From Micromonospora halophytica (GTDB lineage Bacteria > Actinomycetota > Actinomycetes > Mycobacteriales > Micromonosporaceae), in assembly GCF_900090245.1 (NCBI RefSeq), contig NZ_FMDN01000018.1, forward strand, positions 52,541-116,540: a stretch of 64,000 nt of DNA, in the 5' to 3' direction. Positions within the stretch are counted from its first letter, which is position 1; every line of letters starts with the position of its first letter. A model generated the notes under the pieces. It had not been told where the DNA came from. It was given only the letters and a program-made list of their open reading frames with translations, and did not search any database. The position numbers and the translations under genes are program-made. Positions 1 through 8,657 of the stretch are shown in pieces.

Positions 1-72
1 CGGGCGGAGCCGACGGTGTCGCTGTTCGCGGACCGGTCGGAGCTGGTGGATCGGGCGGAGCCGACGGTGTCG
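1..72 (+). repeat. 21-bp direct repeat in the truncated first gene
   Basis: Bases 1-21 and 52-72 are identical and encode RAEPTVS; a diverged third copy follows near 84-110 (DRAEAAVS). The array probably continues upstream of the window and forms the disordered N-terminal region. Confidence 0.8.
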
Positions 73-1254
73 TTCGGGTCGGTGGACCGGGCCGAGGCGG
101 CGGTGTCGCCCGACCCGGCGACGGTGCCGGGCCCCGCATCCGAGCCGGTCCAGGGTCCGGACGACCCCCGCCCGCCGGTCGCCTCCCCGGTGGACGAGGC
201 GTCCCCGGTGGACGACGGTCCGGGGGAGGCGGTACGACCCGCTCCGGAGCCGGCCGTGTCCCCGCCGGCCGTCAACCCGCCCGTCGACCCGGCCTTCCTG
301 CCGGCCAACGAGGTCGAGGAGGAACTGCTGGACGCGGCGGGCGCCGGCAGCACCGACACCTTCCTGTCGACCCTGCTGCTGGCCCGGGTGCTGCTGCCCG
401 TCGCCCCGGACTCGGCCTCCGGGAGCCGCCCCGGCGACCCCGGTTTCGTCTGGCGTACCGAGAAGCTGGACGGGGAGCGCTACGTGGTGGTGCACACCTC
501 GCCGGAGCGGCTGGCCGACCACACGGACGCGGTCGTGGAGACGGTCGAGGTCCGGTTCGTGCAGCTGATCCGAAGCTGGCCGGACGAGCAGTGGTCGTTC
601 GCGGTGAACCCGGGCACGCCGGTCGGGGCGAAGCTGCCGGGTGAGCAGATCGTCGCGTTGGCCAACTGGGCGGCGGAGATGGGGCTCGGCGACGACGCGG
701 AGCCGGAGGCGTCGACCGAGCCGGCGCCGGCCGAGACCCCGCGGTACGTCCCGACGGCCAACGATCCCACCAAGCCGGTGGTCATGCAGAAGGCGATCGC
801 GCCGAGCCAGCTCGCCTACTACCTGGAGCGCGGCTACGACCGGGTCTCCGGCTTCGTGCACCGGGCCAACGAGCTGGCGCACCTGACCACCCCCGCCCAG
901 CTGCACGACGCGCTCGGCCTCGGCTACCCGGACTCGCCCTTCGCCCGGGACGCCGAGACGATCTACGTGCTGCGCTGGCCGGCGTACCGGCCGAGCCTCT
1001 ACCGCATCCCGTACGGCGGGCAGAACGAGGCCGCCATGCGGGCGATGGAGGGGTGGGTCATCGAGCGTGCACCGTTCCGGGGCAACGGGTTCGCGCCGGG
1101 CGAGAGCAGCGACGTGGTGGCCGAGTTCAAGGTGGACAGCGCCCGATTGCCGCACGGCACGCAGTTGTGGCGCATCGGCGCGGACGGCACCGAGCGGGTG
1201 ATCGCCATCCTCGACACCGACACGCTGCTGTGGCGACAGGTGGGTGAGCCGTGA
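1..1254 (+). CDS. SseB-domain protein, 5'-truncated by window edge
   Basis: The frame is open from base 1, so the N-terminus lies outside the window; the GTG at 16 sits inside a repeat (DRAEPTVS) and is unlikely to be the true start. Residues up to about 95 are low-complexity Pro/Ala/Glu/Val-rich. Residues about 100-230 look like an SseB N-terminal domain: an FLSTLLLARVLLP segment, HTSPERL, then FAVNPGTPVGAKLPGEQ. The C-terminal part (about 265-417) is a second globular domain (GYDRVSGFVHRANEL, RWPAYRPSLYRIPYGG, APFRGNGF) that I cannot name. The stop overlaps the next start by four bases (GTGA), so the two genes are translationally coupled. SseB domains occur in secretion-associated proteins; no such role is shown here. 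Confidence 0.75.
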   Translation, partial: RAEPTVSLFADRSELVDRAEPTVSFGSVDRAEAAVSPDPATVPGPASEPVQGPDDPRPPVASPVDEASPVDDGPGEAVRPAPEPAVSPPAVNPPVDPAFLPANEVEEELLDAAGAGSTDTFLSTLLLARVLLPVAPDSASGSRPGDPGFVWRTEKLDGERYVVVHTSPERLADHTDAVVETVEVRFVQLIRSWPDEQWSFAVNPGTPVGAKLPGEQIVALANWAAEMGLGDDAEPEASTEPAPAETPRYVPTANDPTKPVVMQKAIAPSQLAYYLERGYDRVSGFVHRANELAHLTTPAQLHDALGLGYPDSPFARDAETIYVLRWPAYRPSLYRIPYGGQNEAAMRAMEGWVIERAPFRGNGFAPGESSDVVAEFKVDSARLPHGTQLWRIGADGTERVIAILDTDTLLWRQVGEP

Positions 1255-1616
1255 CGCGCGACGGTTACGTCGCCCGCTGGCGCGGGCGCGAGTACCAGGC
1301 CAGCCCCGACGGCGACGACATCCGGATCTACCAGCCCGAGCCCGGTGAGGGCTTCGAGGAGGTCCGCCCCGGCCGGCACGTCCGGGTCCTGCCGGCCGCC
1401 GAGGTGGAGGAGTTGGCGTACGTGCGGACCACCTGCACCTGGCAGGGGCAGCCGTTCATCGTCCTCGGCGAGCACGACGGGTGGCTCCGGGTGGAGTACA
1501 CCGGCGGACGCTGGCCGGTGGCGAAGGCGATGGGCCTGGAGGTCTTCGACTTCGGCGTCTACCAGGGCTGGGCCCCCGCCGCCGAGGTGGCGGACCTGCG
1601 CGAGCAGCGGGTCTGA
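1251..1616 (+). CDS. Hypothetical protein, 121 aa, coupled to SseB-domain gene
   Basis: GTG start overlaps the upstream TGA (GTGA). The product is soluble, acidic and aromatic-rich (YVARWRGREYQASPDGDD near the N-terminus, FDFGVYQGWAPAAEV near the C-terminus), with no signal peptide or membrane segment. I do not recognise a family. Strict coupling suggests a protein made in fixed ratio with the SseB-domain protein, possibly a binding partner or cognate immunity-type protein; that is inference. It ends one base before the convergent hydrolase. Confidence 0.7.
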   Translation: MTRDGYVARWRGREYQASPDGDDIRIYQPEPGEGFEEVRPGRHVRVLPAAEVEELAYVRTTCTWQGQPFIVLGEHDGWLRVEYTGGRWPVAKAMGLEVFDFGVYQGWAPAAEVADLREQRV

Positions 1617-1617
1617 G

Positions 1618-2550
1618 TCAGGACTTCGTCCAGCGCAGGATCTCGCCGAGCACCACCTCGCGGGCCTCGACGTGCGGGAAGTGCCCCACCTCGTCGAGCA
1701 GCCGCCACTCGTACGGCGCGCTGACGTACCGGCCGGAGCCCTGAGCGGTACGGGGCAGCGAGGCGGCGTCGAGCGCGCCGTGCAGTTGCAGGGTGGGCGT
1801 CACGAGGGGCTTCTGCATCAGTCGGACGAAGCGGTAGCCGTGCAGGCGCAGCACCGACCGGAACGCCCACCGGTAGCCCTCCATGGCGCAGAAGGCGGCC
1901 TGCGGGATCTGGATCGCCTCCCGGCAGCACCGCGCGTACGCCTCGAACTCCGGGCTCTGCGTCCAGCGAGGGCCGCCCCAGCGGCGCAGGATCTCCTCGA
2001 CGGCGGCCCCGCCGTCCCGGGTCAGCACGTGCTCGTAGCGGGGCAGCTGGAACTTCAGCGTCGGCGTGGAGGCGGTGAACTGCCCGCGCGGGTCGGCGAA
2101 GATGGCCGCGCGCAGCCGCAGCGGGTGCGGTGCCCCGAGCACCACGAGCCGCCGGACCAGGGTGGGGTGGAACGACGCGGCGGTCCAGCCGATCAGGCCG
2201 CCCGCGCCGCTGCCGACCACGGTCGCGGACCGCTCCCCGAGGGCGCGGATCAGTCCGGCGACGTCGGCGGCGAGCGTGTAGCCGTCGTACCCCCGGGGTG
2301 GCTTGTCGCTGGCGCCGTAGCCGCGCAGGTCGACGGCGACGGCCCGGAAGCCGGCGTCGGCGACCGCCGGGAGGATCTCGTGCCAGGCCCACCAGTACTC
2401 GGGGAAGCCGTGCAGGAAGAGCACCATCGGCCCGGTCCCGGCCTCCACGACGTGGAACCGGCTGCCGTTCGCGCCGACGAAGCGGTGCGTCCACGGCCCC
2501 TCGGTCAGGACGCAGGACTCGTCGACGGCCCCGCCACGCTGCTCGGTCAT
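1618..2550 (-). CDS. Alpha/beta-hydrolase, epoxide-hydrolase-like, nucleophile missing
   Basis: 310 aa. The oxyanion motif HGFPEYWWAWHE, the LRGYGASDKP loop, the acid-loop LHGALD and the C-terminal DEVGHFPHVE histidine are those of the epoxide hydrolase/haloalkane dehalogenase branch. At the nucleophile elbow, where that branch has GHDWGG (Asp), this protein reads GSGAGG, so the expected Asp is Gly and no GxSxG replaces it. It may be a pseudo-enzyme, or the adjacent Ser may serve. I chose ATG at 2550 because a TAGGCT -10 box lies seven bases upstream (leaderless pattern). A GTG at 2631 overlapping the next gene's stop would add 27 residues of unpromising sequence. Confidence 0.85.
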   Translation of the reverse strand: MTEQRGGAVDESCVLTEGPWTHRFVGANGSRFHVVEAGTGPMVLFLHGFPEYWWAWHEILPAVADAGFRAVAVDLRGYGASDKPPRGYDGYTLAADVAGLIRALGERSATVVGSGAGGLIGWTAASFHPTLVRRLVVLGAPHPLRLRAAIFADPRGQFTASTPTLKFQLPRYEHVLTRDGGAAVEEILRRWGGPRWTQSPEFEAYARCCREAIQIPQAAFCAMEGYRWAFRSVLRLHGYRFVRLMQKPLVTPTLQLHGALDAASLPRTAQGSGRYVSAPYEWRLLDEVGHFPHVEAREVVLGEILRWTKS

Positions 2551-2627
2551 GTGCCACAGCCTAGGGCCCCGGTGCCGGTCGGCCCGTTTCGCCGATGCGC
2601 CGGGTGGCCGGGACGGGCCGCCCGGGG

Positions 2628-3134
2628 TCACCCGACCGGGCTGATCTTCACGATGCTGGCGGGGATGCCGGGCCCGCAGTCGATCCTCGGCACGGCCGAG
2701 GAGATGGTGACCTTGACGGTGGTCTCGGTGCCGTAGCTGCCCATCCCCACGCCGTACAGGGCGTACTCCCGGCCGTCGTCGGTGACCAGGCCGTAGCAGG
2801 GGCCGGAGCCGCCCCGGACGATCCGGCCGGCGAGCACGTCGGTGCGGCGGCTGTCGGTCGGCGTCTTCGGCAGGGTGGGGGTCGGCGGCAGGGTCGGCAG
2901 TTCGGTGGCGGAGAGCGGGGTGGGGCGGCCGGCGGAGGGGACCGGCCGGTCGGGCGGCGGCTGCGTGCCGGAGGGGACCTCGGTGGGCAGGGCCGGCGGC
3001 GACACCGGCGTGGTGGCGGGTGGCGTGGACGTCGGTCCCTCGGACACGGTGTCTCCGTTCCCGGCACAGCCTGCCAGGGGTACGAGCAGGGCCAGCGTGA
3101 GCGCGGCCGGCAGGCCGGCGGTACGTGGTGTCAC
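2628..3134 (-). CDS. Secreted lipoprotein, Pro/Thr-rich
   Basis: 168 aa. A signal peptide of about 20 residues ends in lipobox LAGC (Cys about 22). About 75 Pro/Thr/Ser-rich residues form a spacer. A small C-terminal domain (about 100-168) contains LAGRIVRGGSGPCYGLVTDD and IDCGPGIPASIVKISPVG, with two Cys that could form a disulfide outside the cell. The family is unknown. The GTG start is probable; the upstream GAGGAG is rather close to it. Confidence 0.75.
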   Translation of the reverse strand: MTPRTAGLPAALTLALLVPLAGCAGNGDTVSEGPTSTPPATTPVSPPALPTEVPSGTQPPPDRPVPSAGRPTPLSATELPTLPPTPTLPKTPTDSRRTDVLAGRIVRGGSGPCYGLVTDDGREYALYGVGMGSYGTETTVKVTISSAVPRIDCGPGIPASIVKISPVG

Positions 3135-3205
3135 ACTCCTCGGACGCGTCAGCGGCCCCGCCGGTTCCCGGTGTGCCGTGCAGGCTCGTCCGGGTGGGAG
3201 AAAGG

Positions 3206-3241
3206 CCGATGCCCGGGCAGGTGACCCTGCCCGGGCATCGG
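3206..3241 (-). terminator. Terminator hairpin after M6 protease 1
   Basis: Perfect 15-bp stem (3206-3220 with 3227-3241) and 6-base loop, 20 bases beyond the stop of the minus-strand protease. There is no strong T-tract, as is common in actinobacteria. Confidence 0.8.
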
Positions 3242-3260
3242 TGGTGCGCTGATCAGCGGA

Positions 3261-5663
3261 TCAGGAGAAGCGGACCTTCAGCGAGGTGCCCTTCTGCTCC
3301 AGCACCCGGATCTTGGTGCCGGTGGCCGGGAGCTTGACGCCGTGGTTCGGCAGCTCCTCGAACCAGTACTTCTTGGTGTCGTCGAACAGCGGCTGCGCGG
3401 CCTGACCCCGGATGTACGAGGGCTGGCTGTTGATGTGCAGCGTGAACGAGTCCGCCTTCTTCAGGCTGAACGGCGCGTCGTAGACCTGGACGCGGGAGCG
3501 CCAGGGCTGCCCGGTCAGGTTGTAGATCGGCCGCGGGTGCGCGTCGATGATCATGTTACGACCCTCGCCCGGGTGGTCGAAGGTGTCGTTGTCCGCCCAC
3601 CGGGTGTTCCAGTAGGAGATCAGCAGACCCTCCTGGTACGCGTAGTGGTCCACGTAGTCCGGGCGGGTGTTCGCGTAGCCGAAGTAGTACGGGCCGGTCT
3701 TCAGGTACTGGTCGTACGAGACGTACGACCGGTGGCCGGCGATGTAGTAGTTGTCGAACAGGCGGGTGTAGGTCTCCTCCTGAACGCTGAACCCGTTGAG
3801 GGTCCAGCCCTCGGCACCGGCCTCGGCACCGTCGCTGAGCAGGGTCTGCCCGTCGGCGGTCACGGTGATCGCGTCACCGTAGAAGCCACCGGAGGAGACA
3901 CCACCGTCGGTCTGGTAGCGGAGCCGGAACTGCACGACCTGGCCGGCGAGCGCGTCCATCGGAATGGTCACGTCGACCCACTGGTCGTCGCTGGAGCCGT
4001 CGAGGGCGAAGCGCCCGGCCGAGATCTCCTTGAGGGCCTTGCCGTTGGCCGTGCCCGGCAGCGTGGCCCAGCTCTGGCCACCGTCGGTCGAGGCCTCGAA
4101 GAAGAGGTAGTCGTAGTCCTCCTCGATGTTGTAGCGACCCTTCATCGACAGCGCGGCGCTGCTCTTCCCCGTGAGGTCGATGGTCCGCGTCATCGAGTTG
4201 TTCAGGTCGTCCTCGTTGCCCGAGAAGAACTGCTTCTCACCCTCGAACGGCTTGCCGTTCTGGAAGGTGTACTCCCGCTGCGGCAGCACCACCACGGCGG
4301 CCTGGGCCTTGGCGGAGTTGTACTCCTGCGGGCCCAGTTCCAGGGTGCGCTTCTGGCCGGCCACGATGACCTCGTAGTCGAGCCAGCCGAGCTGGAGCTT
4401 GTTCCATGCGCCGAGGTCGCCGCCCCGGTCGCCGATGCCACCGTCGTTCTTGGCGCCGAGCCGGCTCTGGGCCATCAGGGTCCAGTGCTCGTTGTTGTTG
4501 TCCCCACCGTTGTTGACGTTGTAGTCGTCCGGCAGACCGAGGTCGTGGCCGTACTCGTGGTAGAAGACGCTGCGGCCGCCGTTCTCCGGCTGGATGGTGT
4601 AGTCACCGATCCACACGCCCGTGTTGCCGATCTGGGTGCCGCCGGCCGGGAAGTTGGTCGGGCCGGTCGAGCCCTGGTCGGAGGCGAAGGCGTACCAACG
4701 GTGGCTCCAGATGGCGTCCTCACCCTGGTACGGGTCACCGTCGGCCTCGTCACCGCCGGAGTGGACGATCTGGAAGTGGTCGATGTAGCCGTCCGACTCG
4801 TTGAAGTCACCGTCGGCGTCGTGGTCGTAGCGGTCCCACTGGTCCATCGCCTTGACGTCGGCGGCGATCTCCTCGTCGGAGCGCCCCTGCGCCTTCTGGT
4901 CGGCGACCCACTGGTTGGCGGCGTCGCGGACCAGGGCCCAGGTGTTGGTGCAGACGTTCGAGCCGCACGGGTAGCCACCCGAGCGGCCGTACCGGGCCTC
5001 GTTGTACTGGACCTTGACCCAGTCGGTGACCTTGCCCTCGACGCTGTAGCGACCCGAGGACTGGGCCTCGTAGTACTGCTTCAGCGACTCGTCGCCCTGA
5101 CCGGTGCCGAAGTAGAGCTTGCGGTAGTGGTCGGCGTTGTAGTCGGCCTGCCAGACGGTGGTGTTGTCCACCGCCCGGTTGGGCTTGGGGATCTCGTTGT
5201 GCAGCGGCCCGTCGAACCGGGTCGGACCCGGGGTGTCCGGGTCGGTGTCCTGGTCCGGGTAGCTCGGGTGCCGCTCGTTGCCGAACTCCGCCAGGATCAC
5301 GAAGATCCGGTCGGTCTGCTGGCGGGAGAGCTCGACGTACTGGTCCTGCGTCGGGGTGGAAGCCCCGAACGACCGGGCGCTACGCCCCTCGGCCTGGGTC
5401 TTGCCGACCTTGACGACCGTGCTGCCGTTGATCTTCTGCGCCTTGGCCTTGCCGGACAGGACCTCGCTCAGGCCCTCCTGGCGCAGCGCCCGCCGCTTGG
5501 TCTCGAGCGGGTTGGGCAGATCGTGGTCGACATGGGCGGGCTCGGCGGCCGACGGTGCGGCCGCCGGCAACTTCGGCGTCGGCGCGGCGCTGGCGGACGT
5601 GCCTGTCACCAGTCCTGTCGCCGTCAGCGAGAGCCCGAGCAGACCCACTGCGACTTTGCGCAC
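3261..5663 (-). CDS. Secreted M6 metalloprotease (immune inhibitor A), paralogue 1
   Basis: 800 aa. GTG at 5663 is chosen because GGAGGT precedes it by about five bases and a Sec signal peptide (VRKVAVGLLGLSLTATGL... to ASA) follows at once. Residues about 40-110 are propeptide-like. The M6 catalytic domain carries the zinc motif HEYGHDLGLPD near residue 368. Downstream lie DYDYLFFEASTDGG-type MAM/jelly-roll and InhA C-terminal segments (about 510-700). InhA family members are secreted zinc endopeptidases; substrates here are unknown. It is the first of three tandem paralogues, each with its own SD and terminator, so they are probably transcribed separately. Confidence 0.93.
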   Translation of the reverse strand: MRKVAVGLLGLSLTATGLVTGTSASAAPTPKLPAAAPSAAEPAHVDHDLPNPLETKRRALRQEGLSEVLSGKAKAQKINGSTVVKVGKTQAEGRSARSFGASTPTQDQYVELSRQQTDRIFVILAEFGNERHPSYPDQDTDPDTPGPTRFDGPLHNEIPKPNRAVDNTTVWQADYNADHYRKLYFGTGQGDESLKQYYEAQSSGRYSVEGKVTDWVKVQYNEARYGRSGGYPCGSNVCTNTWALVRDAANQWVADQKAQGRSDEEIAADVKAMDQWDRYDHDADGDFNESDGYIDHFQIVHSGGDEADGDPYQGEDAIWSHRWYAFASDQGSTGPTNFPAGGTQIGNTGVWIGDYTIQPENGGRSVFYHEYGHDLGLPDDYNVNNGGDNNNEHWTLMAQSRLGAKNDGGIGDRGGDLGAWNKLQLGWLDYEVIVAGQKRTLELGPQEYNSAKAQAAVVVLPQREYTFQNGKPFEGEKQFFSGNEDDLNNSMTRTIDLTGKSSAALSMKGRYNIEEDYDYLFFEASTDGGQSWATLPGTANGKALKEISAGRFALDGSSDDQWVDVTIPMDALAGQVVQFRLRYQTDGGVSSGGFYGDAITVTADGQTLLSDGAEAGAEGWTLNGFSVQEETYTRLFDNYYIAGHRSYVSYDQYLKTGPYYFGYANTRPDYVDHYAYQEGLLISYWNTRWADNDTFDHPGEGRNMIIDAHPRPIYNLTGQPWRSRVQVYDAPFSLKKADSFTLHINSQPSYIRGQAAQPLFDDTKKYWFEELPNHGVKLPATGTKIRVLEQKGTSLKVRFS

Positions 5664-5931
5664 GTGGTACCTCCGGTGTGAGGGAACCGGCCCAACGGGG
5701 GTACGGGCCGGTGAATACGTCCGACTGGTGGGACCAGTGGGACTCATGGTGAAGATAGACACTGCCGGGACCGGTGGGAAGACGCGCGCGTCGATTTGTT
5801 GCAACTTCTTGATGGGAATGCTTTTCACCGTCACACATACGCTGTTCATCAGCGGTGGTGAGCTGCGAAGACCTGCGGCGCGGCAATCGCAGTGACAGAT
5901 TTCGATCAGATTCCGGTGGCACACAAAACGG
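5664..5931. other. Intergenic region upstream of M6 protease 1
   Basis: Holds the SD at the 3' end and presumably the promoter of protease 1. It is less GC-rich than its surroundings around 5790-5930. No ORF or recognisable operator was seen. Confidence 0.5.
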
Positions 5932-5963
5932 TGGGGGCCGGTGGCGTCTGCCACCGGCCCCCA
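5932..5963 (-). terminator. Terminator hairpin after M6 protease 2
   Basis: 14-bp perfect stem (5932-5945 with 5950-5963) with a 4-base loop, 15 bases beyond the stop of protease 2. Confidence 0.8.
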
Positions 5964-5978
5964 TTGTCGACCAATCGG

Positions 5979-8285
5979 TCAGTTGGTGACCTTCACGACC
6001 ATGTCGTCGGTCGGGTTGGTGCCCTGCTCGAGGATCTCGATGGTGGTGCCGCTGCCGGCGACCTTCACCGAGTTCCACGCGTTGCCCGCGGTCCAGTACT
6101 TGCCGATGCCCTTGTCACTGAAGACCGGGTTCGGCTCGAGTTCCGGCACCGTGACCGCCACGCCGTTGACGTGGAAGGTCTGCGCCGGCTTGGCGTACCG
6201 GCTGAACGTCGCGTCGTAGCCGTTGCGACGGTTGGTGATGGTGCCCTGACCGCCAACGTTGATCTTGTCGGGGCGCACGTCCACCGGCAGGTTCAGGCCG
6301 TAGCCCGGGTGCTGCGAGGTGTTGTTGTCGCCGTACGCGAGGTTCACGTACCACACCAGCATGCCGGGGTGGTTCGCGAAGCGCTCCACGAAGTCCGGCC
6401 GGGTGTTGCCGAAACCGAAGTTGTACCCACCGGTGCGCAGGGTGTCGTCGTAGCCGACGTAGGACCGGTTCTCCGCGATGTAGAAGCGGGGGTACGAGTC
6501 GGTGACCGAGCCGGTCATCCGGGTGAAGCCCTTGGCGGTCCACTCGGCGGCCAGCGTCTCCGCGTCGTCGGTCCAGGCGACCGCGCCGTTGGAGATGAGG
6601 GAGATGTCGTCCAGGAACGCGCCGGCGAGGTGCACGCCGCCGTCGGTCTGGTAGCGGTAGCGGAACTGCACGGTCTGCCCGGCGTACGCGGACAGGTCGT
6701 AGGTCAGGTCGACCCAGTTGCCACTGGTGGAGCCGTCGACCCCGGTCTCACCGGCGTCGATCGACGAGTTGCTCAGCGGAGCCCAGGTGGCGCCACCGTT
6801 GGTGGACACCTCGGCGTAGAGGTAGTCGTAGTCCTCTTCGATGTCGTACCAGGCCTTGGCGGTGATCGACGCGGAGGTCGAGCCGCTCAGGTCCAGCGTC
6901 CGGGTCAGCGTGGTGTTCAGGTCGTCCGCGCTGCCACCCCACCACTCGTACGAGCCCGCGAACGGGGTGTTGTACGAGGTGGTCTGGGTCTGCGGCGGGA
7001 GGTTGACCACCACGGCCTGAGCCTTCGGGCCGTCGCTGTCACCGGCCGGGCCGAGGGTCACCTGGGTGCTGCCCTTGCCGTACTCCACGGTCGAGTAGTT
7101 CAGCCAACCGAGGAACAGCTTGGAGAACGGGTCCATGTAACCCGGGGTGGAACCGATGTCGTCGGTGCCGTGGCTCAGCCACGAACCGGACGCCATGAGG
7201 CTCCAGAAGCCCACGCCGTTGTCGCCACCGGCGGTGTCGTAGTAGTCCGGCAGACCGAGGTCGTGGCCGTACTCGTGGGCGAACACGCCCAGACCGCCGT
7301 TCTCCGGCTCCGTGGTGTAGTCACGGATCCACATGCCGGTGTCGCCGATCTGCACGCCACCGGCGAGGTTGCCGGCCGGACCCGCGGAGCCCGCGAGGTT
7401 CGGGAAGGCGGCCCACCGGTGCGACCAGATGGCGTCCTCGCCCTGGGCGCCGCCGCCGGCCTCCTCGCCCTCACCGGCGTGCACCGCCTGGAAGTGGTCG
7501 ATGTAGCCGTCGGCCTCGTTGAAGTCGCCGTCGCCGTCGAAGTCGTACCGGTCCCAGACGTCGAACTGGGCCAGGTACTCCTTGATCTGCGCCGGCGTCT
7601 TGCCCGCCGCCTTCTGGGCGTCGTACCAGGCGGTGGCGGTGTCCTTGACGAAGTTCCAGTACCCGTCGGCCTCGGAGATGGCAGGGCTGCCGTACCGGGC
7701 CTCGTTGAAGGGCACCTTCACCCAGTCGCTGACGTCCCCGTTGACCGTGTAGCGCCCGCCGGACTGCTTGAAGTAGAAGTCCCGCATCGACTCGCCAGGA
7801 CCGAACATCATGTCCTGGAAGTGGGCCCGGTTGAAGTCCGACCGCCACAGGGTGCTGTTGTTGTCGGTCGAGCTGCCGTCCCAGGTGCGGTCCGGCTCGG
7901 GGATCTGGTTGTGGAGCGGGCCGGCGGTTCCACCGGTCCGCGGGTCCGTCTTGTCGCCGAACTCGACCAGCATGGTGAAGATCGGGTCGGTCTTCGGGGC
8001 CTGCTGGTACTCGACGAACAGGTCGTCCTTGACCTGGATGACCTTCGAGCCGTTGCGCGTCTGAAGCTTGGCCTTGCCGGAGAGCAGGTCGGAGATGGCC
8101 TGCTTCTTGATCTCCCGCTGCTGATCCGCCTTCGGATCGGGGAGGTTGTCCTTGCCGTGCTTCGCCTTGTCGGCGCCGGGGGTCGGCTCCGCCACCGGAG
8201 CGGCGGTCGCCGGGGCCGTGACGACACCGGCTGCCAGCAGCGCGGCCGCGGCCGAGGCCAGGCCGGCTGTGACTCGTCTCCTCAA
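5979..8285 (-). CDS. Secreted M6 metalloprotease (immune inhibitor A), paralogue 2
   Basis: 768 aa. The start is TTG at 8285: AAAGGAGG lies seven bases before it and the product begins with a classic signal peptide (MRRRVTAGLASAAAALLAAG, cleavage near ATA-AP). A charged propeptide follows (about 30-95). The catalytic domain has HEYGHDLGLPDYYD near residue 335 and the acidic DFDGDGDFNEADGYIDHF segment before it. MAM-like (YDYLYAEVSTNGGATW) and C-terminal VEG-like segments follow. Close paralogue of protease 1. The rare TTG start combined with a very strong SD suggests translational tuning. Confidence 0.93.
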   Translation of the reverse strand: MRRRVTAGLASAAAALLAAGVVTAPATAAPVAEPTPGADKAKHGKDNLPDPKADQQREIKKQAISDLLSGKAKLQTRNGSKVIQVKDDLFVEYQQAPKTDPIFTMLVEFGDKTDPRTGGTAGPLHNQIPEPDRTWDGSSTDNNSTLWRSDFNRAHFQDMMFGPGESMRDFYFKQSGGRYTVNGDVSDWVKVPFNEARYGSPAISEADGYWNFVKDTATAWYDAQKAAGKTPAQIKEYLAQFDVWDRYDFDGDGDFNEADGYIDHFQAVHAGEGEEAGGGAQGEDAIWSHRWAAFPNLAGSAGPAGNLAGGVQIGDTGMWIRDYTTEPENGGLGVFAHEYGHDLGLPDYYDTAGGDNGVGFWSLMASGSWLSHGTDDIGSTPGYMDPFSKLFLGWLNYSTVEYGKGSTQVTLGPAGDSDGPKAQAVVVNLPPQTQTTSYNTPFAGSYEWWGGSADDLNTTLTRTLDLSGSTSASITAKAWYDIEEDYDYLYAEVSTNGGATWAPLSNSSIDAGETGVDGSTSGNWVDLTYDLSAYAGQTVQFRYRYQTDGGVHLAGAFLDDISLISNGAVAWTDDAETLAAEWTAKGFTRMTGSVTDSYPRFYIAENRSYVGYDDTLRTGGYNFGFGNTRPDFVERFANHPGMLVWYVNLAYGDNNTSQHPGYGLNLPVDVRPDKINVGGQGTITNRRNGYDATFSRYAKPAQTFHVNGVAVTVPELEPNPVFSDKGIGKYWTAGNAWNSVKVAGSGTTIEILEQGTNPTDDMVVKVTN

Positions 8286-8587
8286 AGGTCCTCCTCCTTT
8301 GTGGATCTGTTACATGACCGGGGCAGCCGAGGCCGCCACTGTCATGTGATGCGCCACTCACCATGGCAGAGGTTTCGGCGGTTGTCACGGGTCAATCACG
8401 GCCGGAAGCGGGCTTCAAATCGGATCAAATCGGCTCGAATGCAGCCGCAAAAATGCCGCTGATTCACGTTACGTTTCGGCCACGATCACCTAGCGTGATG
8501 GCGATTATGGAGTCCCCTTAGGGGAGCGAACAAGCTCTCGAAAATGTCACACCGATTGGTCGCGAGCATCGCAGGCGCGTAAGAGAA
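8286..8587. other. Intergenic region upstream of M6 protease 2
   Basis: About 300 bases without a gene. It contains the protease 2 SD, a relatively AT-rich stretch (8410-8500) likely to hold the promoter, and a 13-bp palindrome TCCCCTTAGGGGA at 8513-8525 that could be a regulator site. Confidence 0.45.
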
Positions 8588-8626
8588 GGGGCCCGCCGGT
8601 GAGCAGTGTGCTCACCGACGGGCCCC
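8588..8626 (-). terminator. Terminator hairpin after M6 protease 3
   Basis: 18-bp stem (8588-8605 with 8609-8626) with a single mismatch and a 3-base loop, about 30 bases beyond the stop of protease 3. Confidence 0.8.
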
Positions 8627-8657
8627 GTCGTGTGTCCCGACGGACGAACCGGACGAA

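Noticed and set aside
2551-2631. Upstream GTG start at 2631 for the alpha/beta-hydrolase
   Set aside because: Adds 27 non-conserved-looking residues and would place the TAGGCT -10 box inside the gene.
3342-5681. Long plus-strand open frame (779 codons) opposite M6 protease 1, and similar ones opposite proteases 2 and 3
   Set aside because: Val/Gly/Arg-rich composition typical of antisense frames in high-GC genes; no SD or domains. The minus-strand proteases account for the sequence.
5664-5954. 97-residue N-terminal extension of M6 protease 1
   Set aside because: It precedes a clear SD and signal peptide start at 5663 and would bury the signal peptide.
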